Source of the DNA: Bryum argenteum
Taxonomy: Eukaryota; Streptophyta; Bryopsida; Bryales; Bryaceae
Direction of reading: 5' to 3'
Assembly: GCA_037043015.1 (NCBI GenBank)
Contig: CM073322.1
Location: 33,749,364-33,813,363 of the forward strand
DNA: 64,000 nt
Positions 46,299-57,540 of this stretch are shown piece after piece; positions within the stretch are counted from its first letter, which is position 1; every line of letters starts with the position of its first letter. The position numbers and the translations under genes were made by a program. Below the pieces are notes generated by a model, which was not told where the DNA came from, did no database searches, and worked only from the letters and a program-made list of their open reading frames with translations.

Positions 46299-47779
46299 AA
46301 AAGAGTCAATGTACCGTAGTAAGCTTAACCCTCCTACAAAGCAACCATTGTCTACCGAATCCGTCTAAGAATGTTTTGGATGGAGATGGATGAGAGTAAT
46401 GATGTGGAGCTGACGGAGGAGTCTTGATGGTGTCCACAAATTAAAGCTTCCTTCATCTTGAGCTCTCTAAAGTGAGAATGGTCAGTAGAGATATGCCGGA
46501 GCTTGTTAAGGTTGAGTGTCCTATAAGCACCAACTTAAGAAATCTGACCTATTTTTAGCACTAATAAACTCAAAATAAAATTATGACCACATTTGAAATA
46601 GGTTTTCAGGAGGATTGCAAAAATTTGCAACATGTAATACGCATTTGTGAAATTTATACAAAATTCCAAAGTGCTAAGTAAGATTTGACCCATAAGCGTT
46701 ATATACAAATGAGTTACATCTGTAGTTTCACAATTTACAAATGAGGTACAGCGCCATTTTAGGTCCCCTGGCGCTTTTAGGTAGTCCAACCGTAGCTTCT
46801 GGATGAAGTGTGAATCACTGATTGGGGAGATTTGGTAGTTTGTTGTACGTCAGCCTAGTGATGGGAAGTTTACCATTTGATTCTGATATTGGAGGTTCAG
46901 GATTTGTTCTGATTTTTTTTATAGCTAAATGTGACCTAACGATATCAGAGGTATGTTATGGAAACCAGCAGATTAATTTATGGAGTAGGTAGTAAATGGA
47001 TGAAACTTGTTAAACTTTGGTGTAAACGAATGGTTGCCTCTGTCGGTGAGCATAAGTCCAAGTGGCTTGAAATCCAACATTCTCATTGGCTCCCTTGATG
47101 TTTGGTGAGATGGGCTGACGAGCCATATCCATGTTATGCTTCCTCCGTACAAATACTTTTGGTTGGTAGTCATAGCCCAAAGAAATAGGGGCAAATATGG
47201 TGTTATATGATACAACATGGTCTACTATGCCTTCGTTTGGATCATTGTGATGACAATTCCTAAATATCGTAGCCTATTTTTAGCCAAAGTTCATACTTTC
47301 AAAAAGAGTGTCACAAATTGAAATGAAAGTAAGTCATCTGAGTTTTAACAGAAAGATTTTTTAGTAGGTTCAGTGTAGGTCATTTGGATCAAAATTTGAG
47401 ACATGAGGCCTCATACATTGTGAGATCACAATTGTAACAAACCTCTAATAGGTTTGCCACCAACTCAACAACAAAGGTAAAACAGAATAACACAACGAAG
47501 GACTATATTAAGCTCAACCTCTCAACCTTAGAGAAGAACTCACAACAAAAGAATGAGTCTCTACCTTCTCACCCCGAGCTTATATATCCAAGTTCCTTCC
47601 TCAGGAACTAAAAGTCTATCTCTAGTCTTTTACTTTCCTATCCCAAAATTAGCTCTTATGAATAGAGCAACTAGAGTGATCTAACTCTTCTCATCTTTTA
47701 TTATCTCATGAGTGATTATTATTATCTTAGGAGTGGTCTCAAGCGTGGTCTAACTCCAGTGCACCTCATTTAGAGTTGT
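46299..47779. other. Spacer with short repeat
   Basis: No genes seen. From about 47.69 kb a motif GAGTGGTCTAACTCC/GAGTTGTTTAA begins. It recurs at 48.72-48.85 kb on the other side of the next element, so that element split a short repeat array. Confidence 0.4.
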
Positions 47780-47783
47780 TTAA

Positions 47784-48711
47784 CCCCTAAACGACCAAGG
47801 CCTCCGATTTGGCTGTTTTGCTATTTCGGGCAGCCTAGATGAAGGGGTTAGAATCAATATTTTTGCCTAAGATTTTTATTGGATGTTCCCTATACTACAA
47901 GGTGTATGTGGGAAAAATTGCAAAGTCAAACTCCACTTTTGGAGTCTTAAAACGCAAATTTTCGTTTCCAGCTTTGGGGCGGGCAGAAAAAAACTTTTTA
48001 TTTTTAACTTTTTTTTGAGATTTTTTTAAAATTTTCTTTTCTTGACTGATTTCCTACTTAGGTTTCCAAGTGACCCAAGTCAAAACTTTTACTAATTCTA
48101 CAAGGGCACCCTTCAAAAAATTACAAGAACTAGATCCAAAGTTTCTGTAATATTACAATTTTTTCTTTCGAAATTTGCTAAAATTTGAGATTTAGGAATT
48201 TTTTGAATTTCTTTTTTCTCAAAATTCACAAACTCATGAAGGCACCTACTCACCATTCATTTTCCCCCTAAACCAAATACGACAAATGTGGTGCATGTTT
48301 TACCGAATCCTTGATTTCTACCTTCTTCTAGTAAATAAATTGCATGAAGGTTCAAAAAACCAAATGAGTGTCTAAAATTTTGCATGGTAATGCTCAACTT
48401 AGTTACCTACATGGAAAAAAATATAAGCAAGATGTTTGAGGTATTAAGCATCACAATATCGTTTGCACAAAGTCGACTATGTCTGCTGAAAAAAAGTTTG
48501 CATCAACTTTGAATGTTATGATCTTGGAAATGGAAAAGATCCAACGGTTGAAATTTTAAACACTATTGCTCATGATAGTTATCTTTAAGATCCTACGGTT
48601 AATAGTTTCAAAAAATTGTGAAAAAAATTCTCATACACCAAAGTTTACAAGGTGGTATGAAATCGCAGTTTTGGAGTTTGGAGCTCTCAAAACACCATGG
48701 TCGTTTAGGGG
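47784..48711 (-). mobile_element. TTAA-type element, 930-bp family, copy 2 (inverted)
   Basis: 928 bp. Ends are CCCCTAAACGACCA plus AGG/TGG, between TTAA at 47780-47783 and 48712-48715. The interior is the reverse complement of copy 1 (e.g. TTTCGGGCAGCC, TTTTTGCCTAAGATTTTTAT). The flanks join as GAGTTGTTTAACTC, matching the uninterrupted repeat at about 48.77 kb. Confidence 0.9.
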
Positions 48712-48715
48712 TTAA

Positions 48716-49248
48716 CTCTTGTGCACATGGTCTCAATCTGGAGTGGTCTAACTCCTGTGCATTAAATATGGAGTTGTTTAACTCCACTGCACATATTATT
48801 CACTTGGAGTTGTCTAACTCCAAGTCATTCATTTTCAACTGGGAGTTGAATGTCTCTTATCATCTTATCCTCTGCCACATGTCATCAGAAGATTAAATCA
48901 TCAATCACTAATCTTAAGTCACATGACAACAATATACATGTACTCAATAAAGAACACATGATTTCATCATTTTCAAATGTTACCGTGTTAGAGATCCATG
49001 CATGTGGACACTCTTACACCATGAACCAAGGTTTTTCAATGATACTCTCCATTATTGTTCAGAAGTAGACAAGATGACAAGTGAGAGGGAAGGTTTCCTC
49101 TCACTTGCTGTAAGGAAGATACCACAACCGCCTTAACTACTCCCTTGCTAAGCACTAGTAAGTCCAGACGAGTGTCTGCTCGTTACATACCAGTAGGCGC
49201 GTCCCAATGACAAAATCACCGACTATGAAGTTCTTTACCTTCATCTCA
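48716..49248. other. Short GGAGTTG..CTAACTCC repeat array and spacer
   Basis: At 48.72-48.86 kb the palindromic motif GGAGT(T/G)GT(C/T)TAACTCC occurs three times at about 40-bp spacing. The rest is AT-rich without features. Confidence 0.5.
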
Positions 49249-49252
49249 TTAA

Positions 49253-49740
49253 CCCCTACTTATCTTTAAAACCCAAAATGAATTTTTGCAGTTTTGGGCA
49301 GCCCAATTTAGGGGGTTAAAATTTATATTTTTTGCTTAAGATTTTTACAGGGTGCTCCTTACATTGAAAGTTGTATGTGGTAAAATTTGCAAAGCCAGAG
49401 TCTAGTTTTGAAACCTTCATCTAGAAATTACAAGTTTTAAGTCTAAAACGGGCAGTTTGAATTTAGATTTTATTTGATTTTTTATTTTTTTTCTAAAGAA
49501 GTGCTCATAACCAAACGACTACTCAAGTTCTAAAGTGATCCAAGTCAAGAATCTTACCAATCCTACGAGGGCAACATCCAAAAATTACAAAAGCAATCTT
49601 AACGATTTCCAGTAATTTTACAATTATTTCTTTCTAGAAATGTCCAAATTTGAGATTTAGGAGTTATTCCAAAATCTTCATTTTCAATATCACAAACTCA
49701 TAAAGGCACCTTCTCACTGTTCAACATTTATTGAAAGAAT
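49253..49740 (-). mobile_element. TTAA-type element, 930-bp family, copy 3 (truncated)
   Basis: Begins after TTAA (49249-49252) with CCCCTACTTATC. The interior matches copy 2 (TTTTGGGCAGCC, GCTTAAGATTTTTAC, AACGGGCAGTTTGAA). No matching far terminus is seen, so the distal part is deleted or diverged. Confidence 0.7.
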
Positions 49741-50014
49741 AAATATGGCGAAGGTCATCCAAAACCAACGAGGACCGCCTTACATAGTGGGATCCTAGGC
49801 CAATTGAAATCCCATTATTTACAATTTTTTATTGGTTCATCATCATCGCACAGCCCAAGGTTCTAAGGGAAATTTCTCATATTTTATTTATGGTGGTCAA
49901 AAGTAAACATTGACATTGCGTGAGTTCCAAAAACTTATCCGGCCAAGAATGAGCTAAGAATGAGGGACACTTTACATGAAGAGTTGAGGTCATAGTTTCC
50001 CCACGTCGTGTTAA

Positions 50015-50274
50015 CCCCTAAAGGTCCAAGAAAGCGGAAATCGCTTTTTGGAATTTCCGCAGGGAGAAAATTCAGCCAACTTTGACCAGTATAATCTCAA
50101 AATTGGAGTAAAATTAACGGTTCAAATTTGACATTCGAGAAAAGGGTCAAGTTAACTTCAAGATCCTACGGTTGGATCTTCTAATCAATGCTTAGATTGA
50201 GTTTCTTTGCACCTAAAGTAGAAGAAGGTTCTTTTTGATAATTTAAACAATTTTGTATCAAGGACCTTTAGGGG
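50015..50274 (+). mobile_element. TTAA-type element, 260-bp family, copy 2
   Basis: Exactly 260 bp, same length as copy 1. Perfect 13-bp ends CCCCTAAAGGTCC, flanked by TTAA at 50011-50014 and 50275-50278. The interior matches copy 1 (TTCAGCCAACTTTGACC), but the inner part of the inverted repeat is different. Confidence 0.9.
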
Positions 50275-50278
50275 TTAA

Positions 50279-50999
50279 CCGATATTTCAACGAAAGTGTT
50301 CGTGGAAACTTTCAAGGTAAACAAGTTGTAAGGGTATAATCAACAAAGTAAGGGCTGCTTTACACTACGGTGGAGAAGGCCACCGATCAATCAAGAATGC
50401 TCGCCTAAGACATGGTATTTAGGGGCGAATGGTGTATGTGCCGAAGAAGAATTTAACACCATAAAACTTTTATGAGAGATTTAGACCAGTTGTAGTCTAA
50501 ACACCTAAAAGAGAAGCTTGCTCGGGAAGTCCACCGGTGAAGGGAAGTTCACCAAATGGTGAAAGTTATATATGATAAAAGATTTATTTCGCTACATGGT
50601 TATGACTAAACATGGTAAATACCATATTCCTCTTAGTAATCATAGTAGTAAGGAATTTATTTGTAAAAATATACTAATCCAGAATGGATCTATGAATGAT
50701 TTCAACTACTTTCATGTTTTTGACTTAAACTCCTCAAACTATCCTATATCACTAGCAAGTGCCATTAGTGCAATTAAAGAACATATTAGGATTTTTACTC
50801 CTACTCTTTCAAATAAAAATTCAGGGCATTGAATTGTGAGCATAACATAAAAAAATACAAGAGATGATGGAAACACATTTAGATCTTGCTATTTTTAAGC
50901 CCTGCCACTGGAACTTATGGTCACAGACCGATTTTGTGAAACAAATATTAAAGCCCCTGATTAAAATATTGATTTTTCAAAAAGTAGTTAAAAAACAAA
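50279..50999. other. Spacer with short open frame
   Basis: An 86-codon frame at 50572-50832 (+) rich in Asn, Ser and Ile is not recognised. No other signal. Confidence 0.3.
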
Positions 51000-51606
51000 G
51001 CAAGCCCCTCTAGTTACAAATCCACCCAATCATCCTCAAAACCAAACTCAAAATACCAAAGACACTCATAAAAAATACATTCAGAGAAATAAACACAATT
51101 GTTATACACCATGCCATGTCTATAATACTTCACAAGAGAAAACTAGAAAATGGAGAAACATTACCAGCAGACATACAACCACCATATATATATATATATA
51201 TATAAAAGAAGAGGAAGAAGTGATATATTAGAATAGCAACCTTGTCACAATACAGGGGGCCCAAGCCGTTGGAATTTCCTGCCCACTAGCTCTATAGCGC
51301 CAGATGATTGTAAACGATGCTCAAACGAGTTAAACGGGAATCGAACCCGGACCACCGCTACTACACATCCATGTCTCTTCCAAACAACGTGGTATGTCAA
51401 CAATGTGACGACCAACAAAACCAAACCTTTACTTTTATACAAACATAACAGCTCTCTAGTTCTGGGTCCTTTTTTCATGTAGTGTCCACCCTGAGAGGGG
51501 TTAGTAGTCCTATACCACTGTTGTTAGGTCCTGTGTGCATATCATCAAGGGTAGGTCGAACGGACACTTTATTCACGCCAACCCTTACGGGTCTGGTGTT
51601 CTTCTT
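51000..51606 (+). mobile_element. 5'-truncated second LINE copy (copy B)
   Basis: The frame ending near 51.2 kb reads EINTIVIHHAMSIILHKRKL and ENGETLPADIQPPY, clearly related to the C-terminus of the large LINE (SINTIAIQHAASILLHKRKL). After a (TA)n run and a 270-bp SINE-like insert, the structured 3' tail follows at 51481-51606: AGTGTCC (51481) pairs with GGACACT (51562), with a GAGA-loop hairpin, TATTCACGCC, and an ACCC-TTAC-GGGT hairpin inside CCA/TGG. It ends GTTCTT in a (CTT)n run. Confidence 0.8.
51210..51475 (-). mobile_element. SINE-like insert with tRNA-type B box
   Basis: On the minus strand CGGGTTCGATTCCCG (about 51330) is a good RNA polymerase III B box. About 45 bases upstream, TTGTTTGGAAGAGAC is a weak A-box candidate. 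The copy-A LINE lacks this 270-bp segment between its stop codon and 3' fold, so it was inserted. Target duplications were not clear. Confidence 0.5.
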
Positions 51607-51615
51607 CTTCTTCTT

Positions 51616-53254
51616 CCACCCAATCAAGCAGAAATATAAAAATAGCCGGTTATGATTGTAGGCAGATGAGCAGGCATCATTGTTAATTCCTAAAGTCAAC
51701 CTGCCTAATAACTGCCAAAATTATCAATTTTTGATGTAAGGTGAAAGTTTTCAAATTTTGACTTAATTTTAGGTATGTAAGCGTTGGATCTAGTACTAAA
51801 CTTGTATGTGTATGTGTATATCAGAGCTCACTTTCAAATTCCTTAACAATTGCGAGATCATAATGTTCAAAGTTGGAGAAAGAGTTTTATTTCCTTGTTA
51901 TAGGAAGGGTAACTAATTTATTGGGGGTCAAAAAACCAATTTTGGTAGAAAATTTGGTATGAGGCTCTTTACATTCTTATTCCTAGGTAAGTCAGGAATA
52001 TGCATATGAAAATATTACCCTCATGCGACTTACAAATACCCAAAGAAATGCTTGATAATTCACATGGAGGTATGGTGAAAGTCAACTGCAAAGGCCAATC
52101 TTTGGCAATTAAAATGACATCTGAAGAATCATTGGATTGAAAACCCAAATGGTGAAATCATGCCTTGAAACATTTTTTATAAGTACAACAAACAAAATTT
52201 GAAAAAAAGTAAAATCTAAAATTTTGGTTAATTTTTGAGGTTTTTGCAACTTGATTGACTTTGGGCAGATTTTGAGGATATATGAGCATACTCCGCAGTT
52301 TGGGTAGTTATGGGTTGTTTTCAAATAGTGTTTCAAACTTTAACTGTAAATATCTCCTAACGAATGAGGAATTTTGAGGCACAAAAGGACTTCTGGAAAA
52401 GCTATGGGAAAACTCTACAACGTGCAAAAGATCTCAACTTCATATGAGCTAAATTTAGAAAGATATAGGCTGACCAAAGCTAAAACAAACAAAATTTTGT
52501 CCTCTGTCGTCTTTAGGGTTCAATTTTAAGTTTTCTCTTTTTTTATTAGCTGTATATGTTTGGTAAGAGTAAGGTATAGTTGTAATTGCAAGAGATCCTC
52601 TTAAGATAAGACATGAAAGAGTTATATTTTATTTAAGAAATTTGTTTTCCACAGGAGAGTTTCTTGTCCGGCCTCTTGAGGCCAGAGAAGAAACTCCTCC
52701 TTCACACAACCCCTTCTTTAAAAAGTGCTGCCATGTCATTCTATCATCCATGACAAAAGTTCGTCACCATGGTTTTCTTCACTTAGTGTAAATACCCACC
52801 CTTTAAGAGTGGCATTTTCGACCAATCACGAATAAGAGACAACATTTTTTTCCATGACCCATGGACTTCTTTAGCAGAGTGTAAACCGGCCCTTAGTTGC
52901 AAAAGCACATTTTTTATATTGAAATTTATATCATACTTAATACACCACACATATGACTCATATCATATACTATGTACTACATGTCATCAATCATATGTCA
53001 TTGCATATAGCTAGCGCATTTTATAATTATTCATTGTAACCATAAACTGAACGGATAAAACCATATTCTTCTTTGTAATAAGTAATGAGACTATAACATA
53101 GAAACAAGAATGAGGGGATCGATTAAAATATACTCGATAGTTTGGCTGAGGCTCTATATAGACCATAGTGTTATTTTCAAGACTTTAATAGTTTATCAAC
53201 AAAGGCTTATAATTTAAGACGACATTAACCTAGTGGAAGAAGGAACTAACATAG
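51616..53254. other. AT-rich intergenic stretch
   Basis: Low complexity and AT-rich, with no coding frame, element end or RNA gene recognised. Confidence 0.4.
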
Positions 53255-53320
53255 TGAGTACTCCCATAGCACACATCCAAGCATAAGGCAAAAAAAACAC
53301 TTTATTCATGCCAGCCTATA
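53255..53320 (+). repeat. LINE 3' tail fragment (copy E)
   Basis: GTACTCCCATAGCACACATC, AACACTTTATTCATGCCAGCC and a CCA..TGG closing pair align with the LINE tail copies A-C. Confidence 0.6.
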
Positions 53321-53324
53321 TAGA

Positions 53325-53754
53325 TTTGGACGGGCATGATTGACTATGGTCGGGTCGAATGGGACGGCATTCGTCTCAAGAAGAAGCTGAGCCTTGACGC
53401 CAGAGCGGAGCTGAGAGCATGCTTTCGTCGCAGGAGAGGTTTATTTGAGATTTTCGCAACTTTTGTGGACGACCTGCCCCTGTGGCAGCCTGTTGGCCCG
53501 ATGGCAGGGTTCGTCTTCATTCCACATTGAGATTCCAAGCTGCTGCGCAGGCGTGGGGCGCGGCCCTGCCGCGCGAGTGCCTGGCACTCGCTCCGCTCGC
53601 GCTTTCCCACACTGAGCTTTAGCCTGTCCTAGCGTCCTTGAGTCCTTTTTCTTTTTTCTAGATTTCTTGTAGTCTTGTGCCCAGGCCACTTGTGGCTGGG
53701 GATGTATATTATCTCATGCAATGAAAGTACTTTCATTTGTGTCAAAAAAAAAAA
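53325..53754 (+). mobile_element. GC-rich poly(A)-tailed retro-insertion
   Basis: About 400 bp much richer in GC than its surroundings, ending in 14 A at 53741-53754. A 64-codon frame (53336-53530) precedes GC-rich sequence and an AATGAAAG motif before the A run. This looks like the 3' end of an L1-type LINE or a processed transcript. Target duplications are not evident. Confidence 0.55.
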
Positions 53755-53815
53755 AAACATCCGGACATAAACATATAAGGTCAAACAAACACTTTATTCA
53801 CGCTGGCTTCAAAAT
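53755..53815 (+). repeat. LINE 3' tail fragment (copy F)
   Basis: ATAAGGTCAAACAAACACTT then TATTCACGCTGGC matches the LINE tail consensus. It lies directly after the poly(A) insertion. Confidence 0.6.
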
Positions 53816-54870
53816 ACATTTTAAAATTTTCTTCCTTCCTTCCTTCCTGGTTACAAAATTCTAATTTGGGTTCATTTGGGTATAATTTTGTTCAAAACAG
53901 GTGGAGATATCGCCTCCCCTGGACAACTGTTGTCAGTTTTTGTGTTTTAATGGAATTCGGTTAAAAAATAACATTTAAACTGACAAGATTATGCCCCTTA
54001 GGACGATTATAGGGTACAGAACATCACATTTTCCATGCGGGGAATCTTGCCGCCATTTACCGCAAGCCGGCGGCAGCGACCATACTGTCGCGGAATCGCG
54101 GTAAGTAGTACCCGAAGTCAAAAAAAGCACGAGAAACGGCGAATAGTAATATAAAATCCAAAGCCCGACACATCCAACCAAGAGATGCGAGCAGATGCGA
54201 GGGTTGAGCGCAAGCCATAGCATTGATAGAGGGCTCGTGGTAGCCGAGGCCCAGCGGAAGGGCAATGGAAAGCGGCCGGAGGGCTGAATCTATGCGAGCG
54301 TGGGCGCACATTCGGATGGACTGACAGCATGCGGACATTTAGTATGTGAGCAGAGAATGTGGAACTGGAATTGGCACTCGGGGTGTCCGGGAGGGAGGAA
54401 TCTAGCATCTCATGAGTGGACCCATTAATTATAACACACTGCGGCGACATTCTAGCAACTGCTGCAACTTATTTTCGGTGTGCCGAGGCCCGCGGGTCCC
54501 TCTTCGGCGGTGGCGGAGTCCGCATCTGCTGCCTTGGATCAAGTACCCTGCTTCTTAAGAGCCCGGCCACTCATCACCTACCCTGATATCGCGACCTTTT
54601 TCTCTGCTCTCACCGTCGCTGGCTGGGCCACTTTATCCACCTGCACCTCTTGCGTCCCGCTTTGGCTGCATCTGCAACACCACTGTTGGTTTGTGACCTG
54701 TCCGAGTGGCATCTCCGCTATTTCATTCGTGCAATTTCGGATCAGGCGATTGCTAGCTGGTCCAGACTATCGGAGCTCTTCTAGTTAGGTTACATTGTGT
54801 GCTCATTGTTTTCGAATTTGGATGCAGCGAGGTGGTCGGCTCTAGGTGTTTTTATTTATTTTGACGAGCT
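53816..54870. other. Intergenic region and CASP-like gene 5' region
   Basis: AT-rich to about 54.0 kb, then GC-richer. The open frame at 54480-54788 (+) shows no known domain and is probably 5' UTR or promoter of the CASP-like gene. Confidence 0.4.
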
Positions 54871-55547
54871 ATGGAGAGCGGCACGGTTGGAAACGATTCT
54901 AGCGCTTTGAATTCCTCGAAAGATGTGCATTTTTATGGGAAAACTGCTCTGGAGAAGCGTCGCCGCACGAATGCTCTGCTTCTGCTTTTTCGAATGATCA
55001 CTTTTGGGTTCTCGCTGGCAGCCGTTTTGGTGATGGGAACCAACAAGCACAGAGTACGCGGTACGGCTCAGAGGGTCGCTTGGCACGATTTCGATCCGTA
55101 TCGGTAAGTGTGTACTTAAAACAGCTGTGGTATCGTGAGCTACTTTTTGTCGATTTGGCTTCTGAGTGATCAAAGTTTTGTTGCAGGTATGTGTTGGCAG
55201 TGAATGCGATCATCTGTGTGTACTCGTTCGTGGAGACGTGGCTGGCGGTGTACACTTACGCGAAGGGCACCCTGCTGTTGCCTGAGACGTTTCAAGTGTG
55301 GTTCGACTACGGCCACGATCAAGGCTTTGCGTACTTGTTGTTTTCAGCGAACTCCGCCGGCATTGCCATGGCGCAGCTCCTTCAGTCCGGAAACATGCCG
55401 ATCCTGGGACAATACAATTGCTCAGACGCGGGCGGTTACTGCACGCAAGCCAGAGTGGCCATCGCGTTAGGATTCGGCGCCTTTCTTTTCCTCGCCGTTT
55501 CGTCTCTCCTAACAGGTTTACGAGTAGCCCGGTGGTATCTCCTTTGA
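54871..55547 (+). CDS. CASP-like four-helix membrane protein
   Basis: CASP-like proteins are small plant plasma-membrane proteins with four spanning helices, related to the Casparian strip scaffold. Two exons (54871-55103 and 55187-55547, GT-AG) give 197 residues. A polar, basic N-terminus (KTALEKRRRTNALLLLFR) leads into helix 1 (MITFGFSLAAVLVMG, with the conserved Arg before it), helix 2 (YVLAVNAIICVYSFVETWLA), helix 3 beginning in DHQ/DQ-like GHDQGFAYLLFSANSAGIA with the conserved Asp, and helix 4 (ARVAIALGFGAFLFLAVSSL). Layout and the DYxRYVLAVN-like junction suit the CASPL4-type group. The frame is intact. Confidence 0.88.
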
Positions 55548-56819
55548 CACAGGCAGAGCCAGCTCAAAACTTAGAATTTACTCGTTCCCAGTACTGATTT
55601 ACACCCTTTTCAGCTCTCGTGGAATTACATCAACTAGTGCTTGCTCTTTCTTAAACGTCCACCCATTCATACCCCAATCACTCCTGTCAGAGAGTCTTAG
55701 ATAGAGTATAACCTACACATGATTTTGACACTGTGTCTTGTCGACACATGTATATCGGAGCTTGATGAATATGAACGCTGCCAGATCTGGTCAGAAGCTT
55801 CAAAGTACGGAGTATTGGTTCCACTGCATTAATAGCCCTTTTTCGGGAAGATTAGAGCACTGTTTCTATTGCAACTACTCAGAGTCAAGATTGTTCGTAC
55901 TATTCTCCGGTCTGTCAAGTCAAAGTGCGTGCAATTGTAGCTGAAAGGGGGGGATTCTGTCACTTATTGTCCCTCAATAGATTGCACCGCAGAAACTCAC
56001 TGTACTGTACTTGACAGCATTGCACTTGTGTGGGAATTGGAGGGCGTACAGCCTGCATGCAGGGAACAGATACTCTGCCGCTCTTCGATAGAGGCAAATT
56101 ATTGGCGTGGAGGGTCTGCTGAGCCAGAGTAGGGTAGAGTATTTGAATTTTTGTACACATTTAGTTATAAAGCATACAACCATGCTGATTGAATGTGCGG
56201 TCAGTTGCCGCTTTTTCTAATAGACAAATAACTTGATTCTTGTCAAGTAGCTGTAGGGAAACGTTCATAGCGGCTGGTTCGATTGCCGAGGTTAGACCAC
56301 CATGCATTGCAGTGTTTTCAGTAAAGCCCAAAGATCAAGGCATTTATTAAGTGTTTGATTTGTATAATTATATTGTTTCTTGCGTTCATAATGCAAAGTT
56401 GGAGAATCATTTCAGTAGTTGCGTTGTCCTTGGATTAAAAGTTTGAAAATCATAATCCTCAAATGTAGATAAAAATCTTAAAGTTCAAGCATGAAGTATC
56501 TCCCTCGTGTTAGAAAACTCTTTTCATTACAAAGAACAAGTCCATCTTGAGATATACATGTTTTTAGGAGGAATTTCTGAATCTCTCTCATGGATGAAAA
56601 ATTGCTTAAGAGCTGATTCATAATATGGTGGAGTAGGCCGATGATGAATCAAGAATTGTTGCTCAACATTATTTGAGGCAAGGGGTGATGTGCCGAAGAA
56701 AATGTTGAGTACTTTTGAAGAAATTTGTTCTTTGGAGTTGAAGTTTGGTCTCTTGAGGCTGGACAAAAAACTTGGGGAAAACAAAATTTGGAACCTCACC
56801 TCACTATTGTTGTATTTCT
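55548..56819. other. Intergenic region
   Basis: Probably holds the 3' UTR of the CASP-like gene. No recognisable element. Confidence 0.4.
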
Positions 56820-57540
56820 TTGCTGTAGTTCAAAGACACACCCACTGGTTGGTTCAACCAATCACAGTTGAAGATTTGAAACACCTACTAGTCAACGCAA
56901 GTTGTAGTTGTCAATTTTATTCTCGGCTGTATTGTAAACACCCAATGCCGGTCAATTCAACCAATCAAAATAGTGATTCTTATTCTTGATAGTAGATAAA
57001 ACATATACTTGTCAATTTGGTTAGTCATTGTAGTCGATTTTGTTCTTGGCAGTGGTCCAAACACCTACTAGTCACTTCAACAAATCACACTTGGGAATTT
57101 GAAACACCACTCGGGAATTTGAAACACCACTCGTCAAATCAACCAATTACAGTTGCGAATATTGTTCTTGGCGGTATTGTAAACACCCAATGCTAGTCAA
57201 TTTAACCTATTACAAAATTGGTTTTTGTTGTTCTCAGCAGTTGGAATACCCACTGATCAATTCCACCAATCCCAATAGTGAATTCAATTGTTGGCAGTGT
57301 TTCTGGCGGTAGTTCAAAGAGCCATTGGTCAATTCTACCACTCCCAATTGTGAATTCAGTTGTTGGCGGTAATTCAAATACATATTCGTTAATTCAACTA
57401 TTGTCAATTTTGTTTGTCGTTGTAGTTCAAATAGCCAGAGGTCAATTCTACGAGTCCCAATTGTGAATTCACTTGTTGGCAGTAATTCAAACACATATTG
57501 GTCAATTTAACTATTGTGAATTTTGTAATTACAGAAATCT
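56820..57540. repeat. Degenerate tandem repeats
   Basis: A unit of roughly 60-75 bp containing variants of GGTCAATTCAACCAATC, a TTGTTGGCGGT-like block and TTCAAACACC recurs about ten times with much divergence. It lies just past the 3' end of the receptor kinase gene. Confidence 0.65.

Noticed and set aside
39855..50278. Plant telomere-like CCCTAAA motifs suggesting interstitial telomeric repeats
   Set aside because: Each occurs singly, at the end of an inverted-repeat element next to TTAA, never as a tandem run.
51300..51365. A functional tRNA gene
   Set aside because: The T-arm/B box is good, but the A box is poor and no cloverleaf with acceptor pairing could be drawn.
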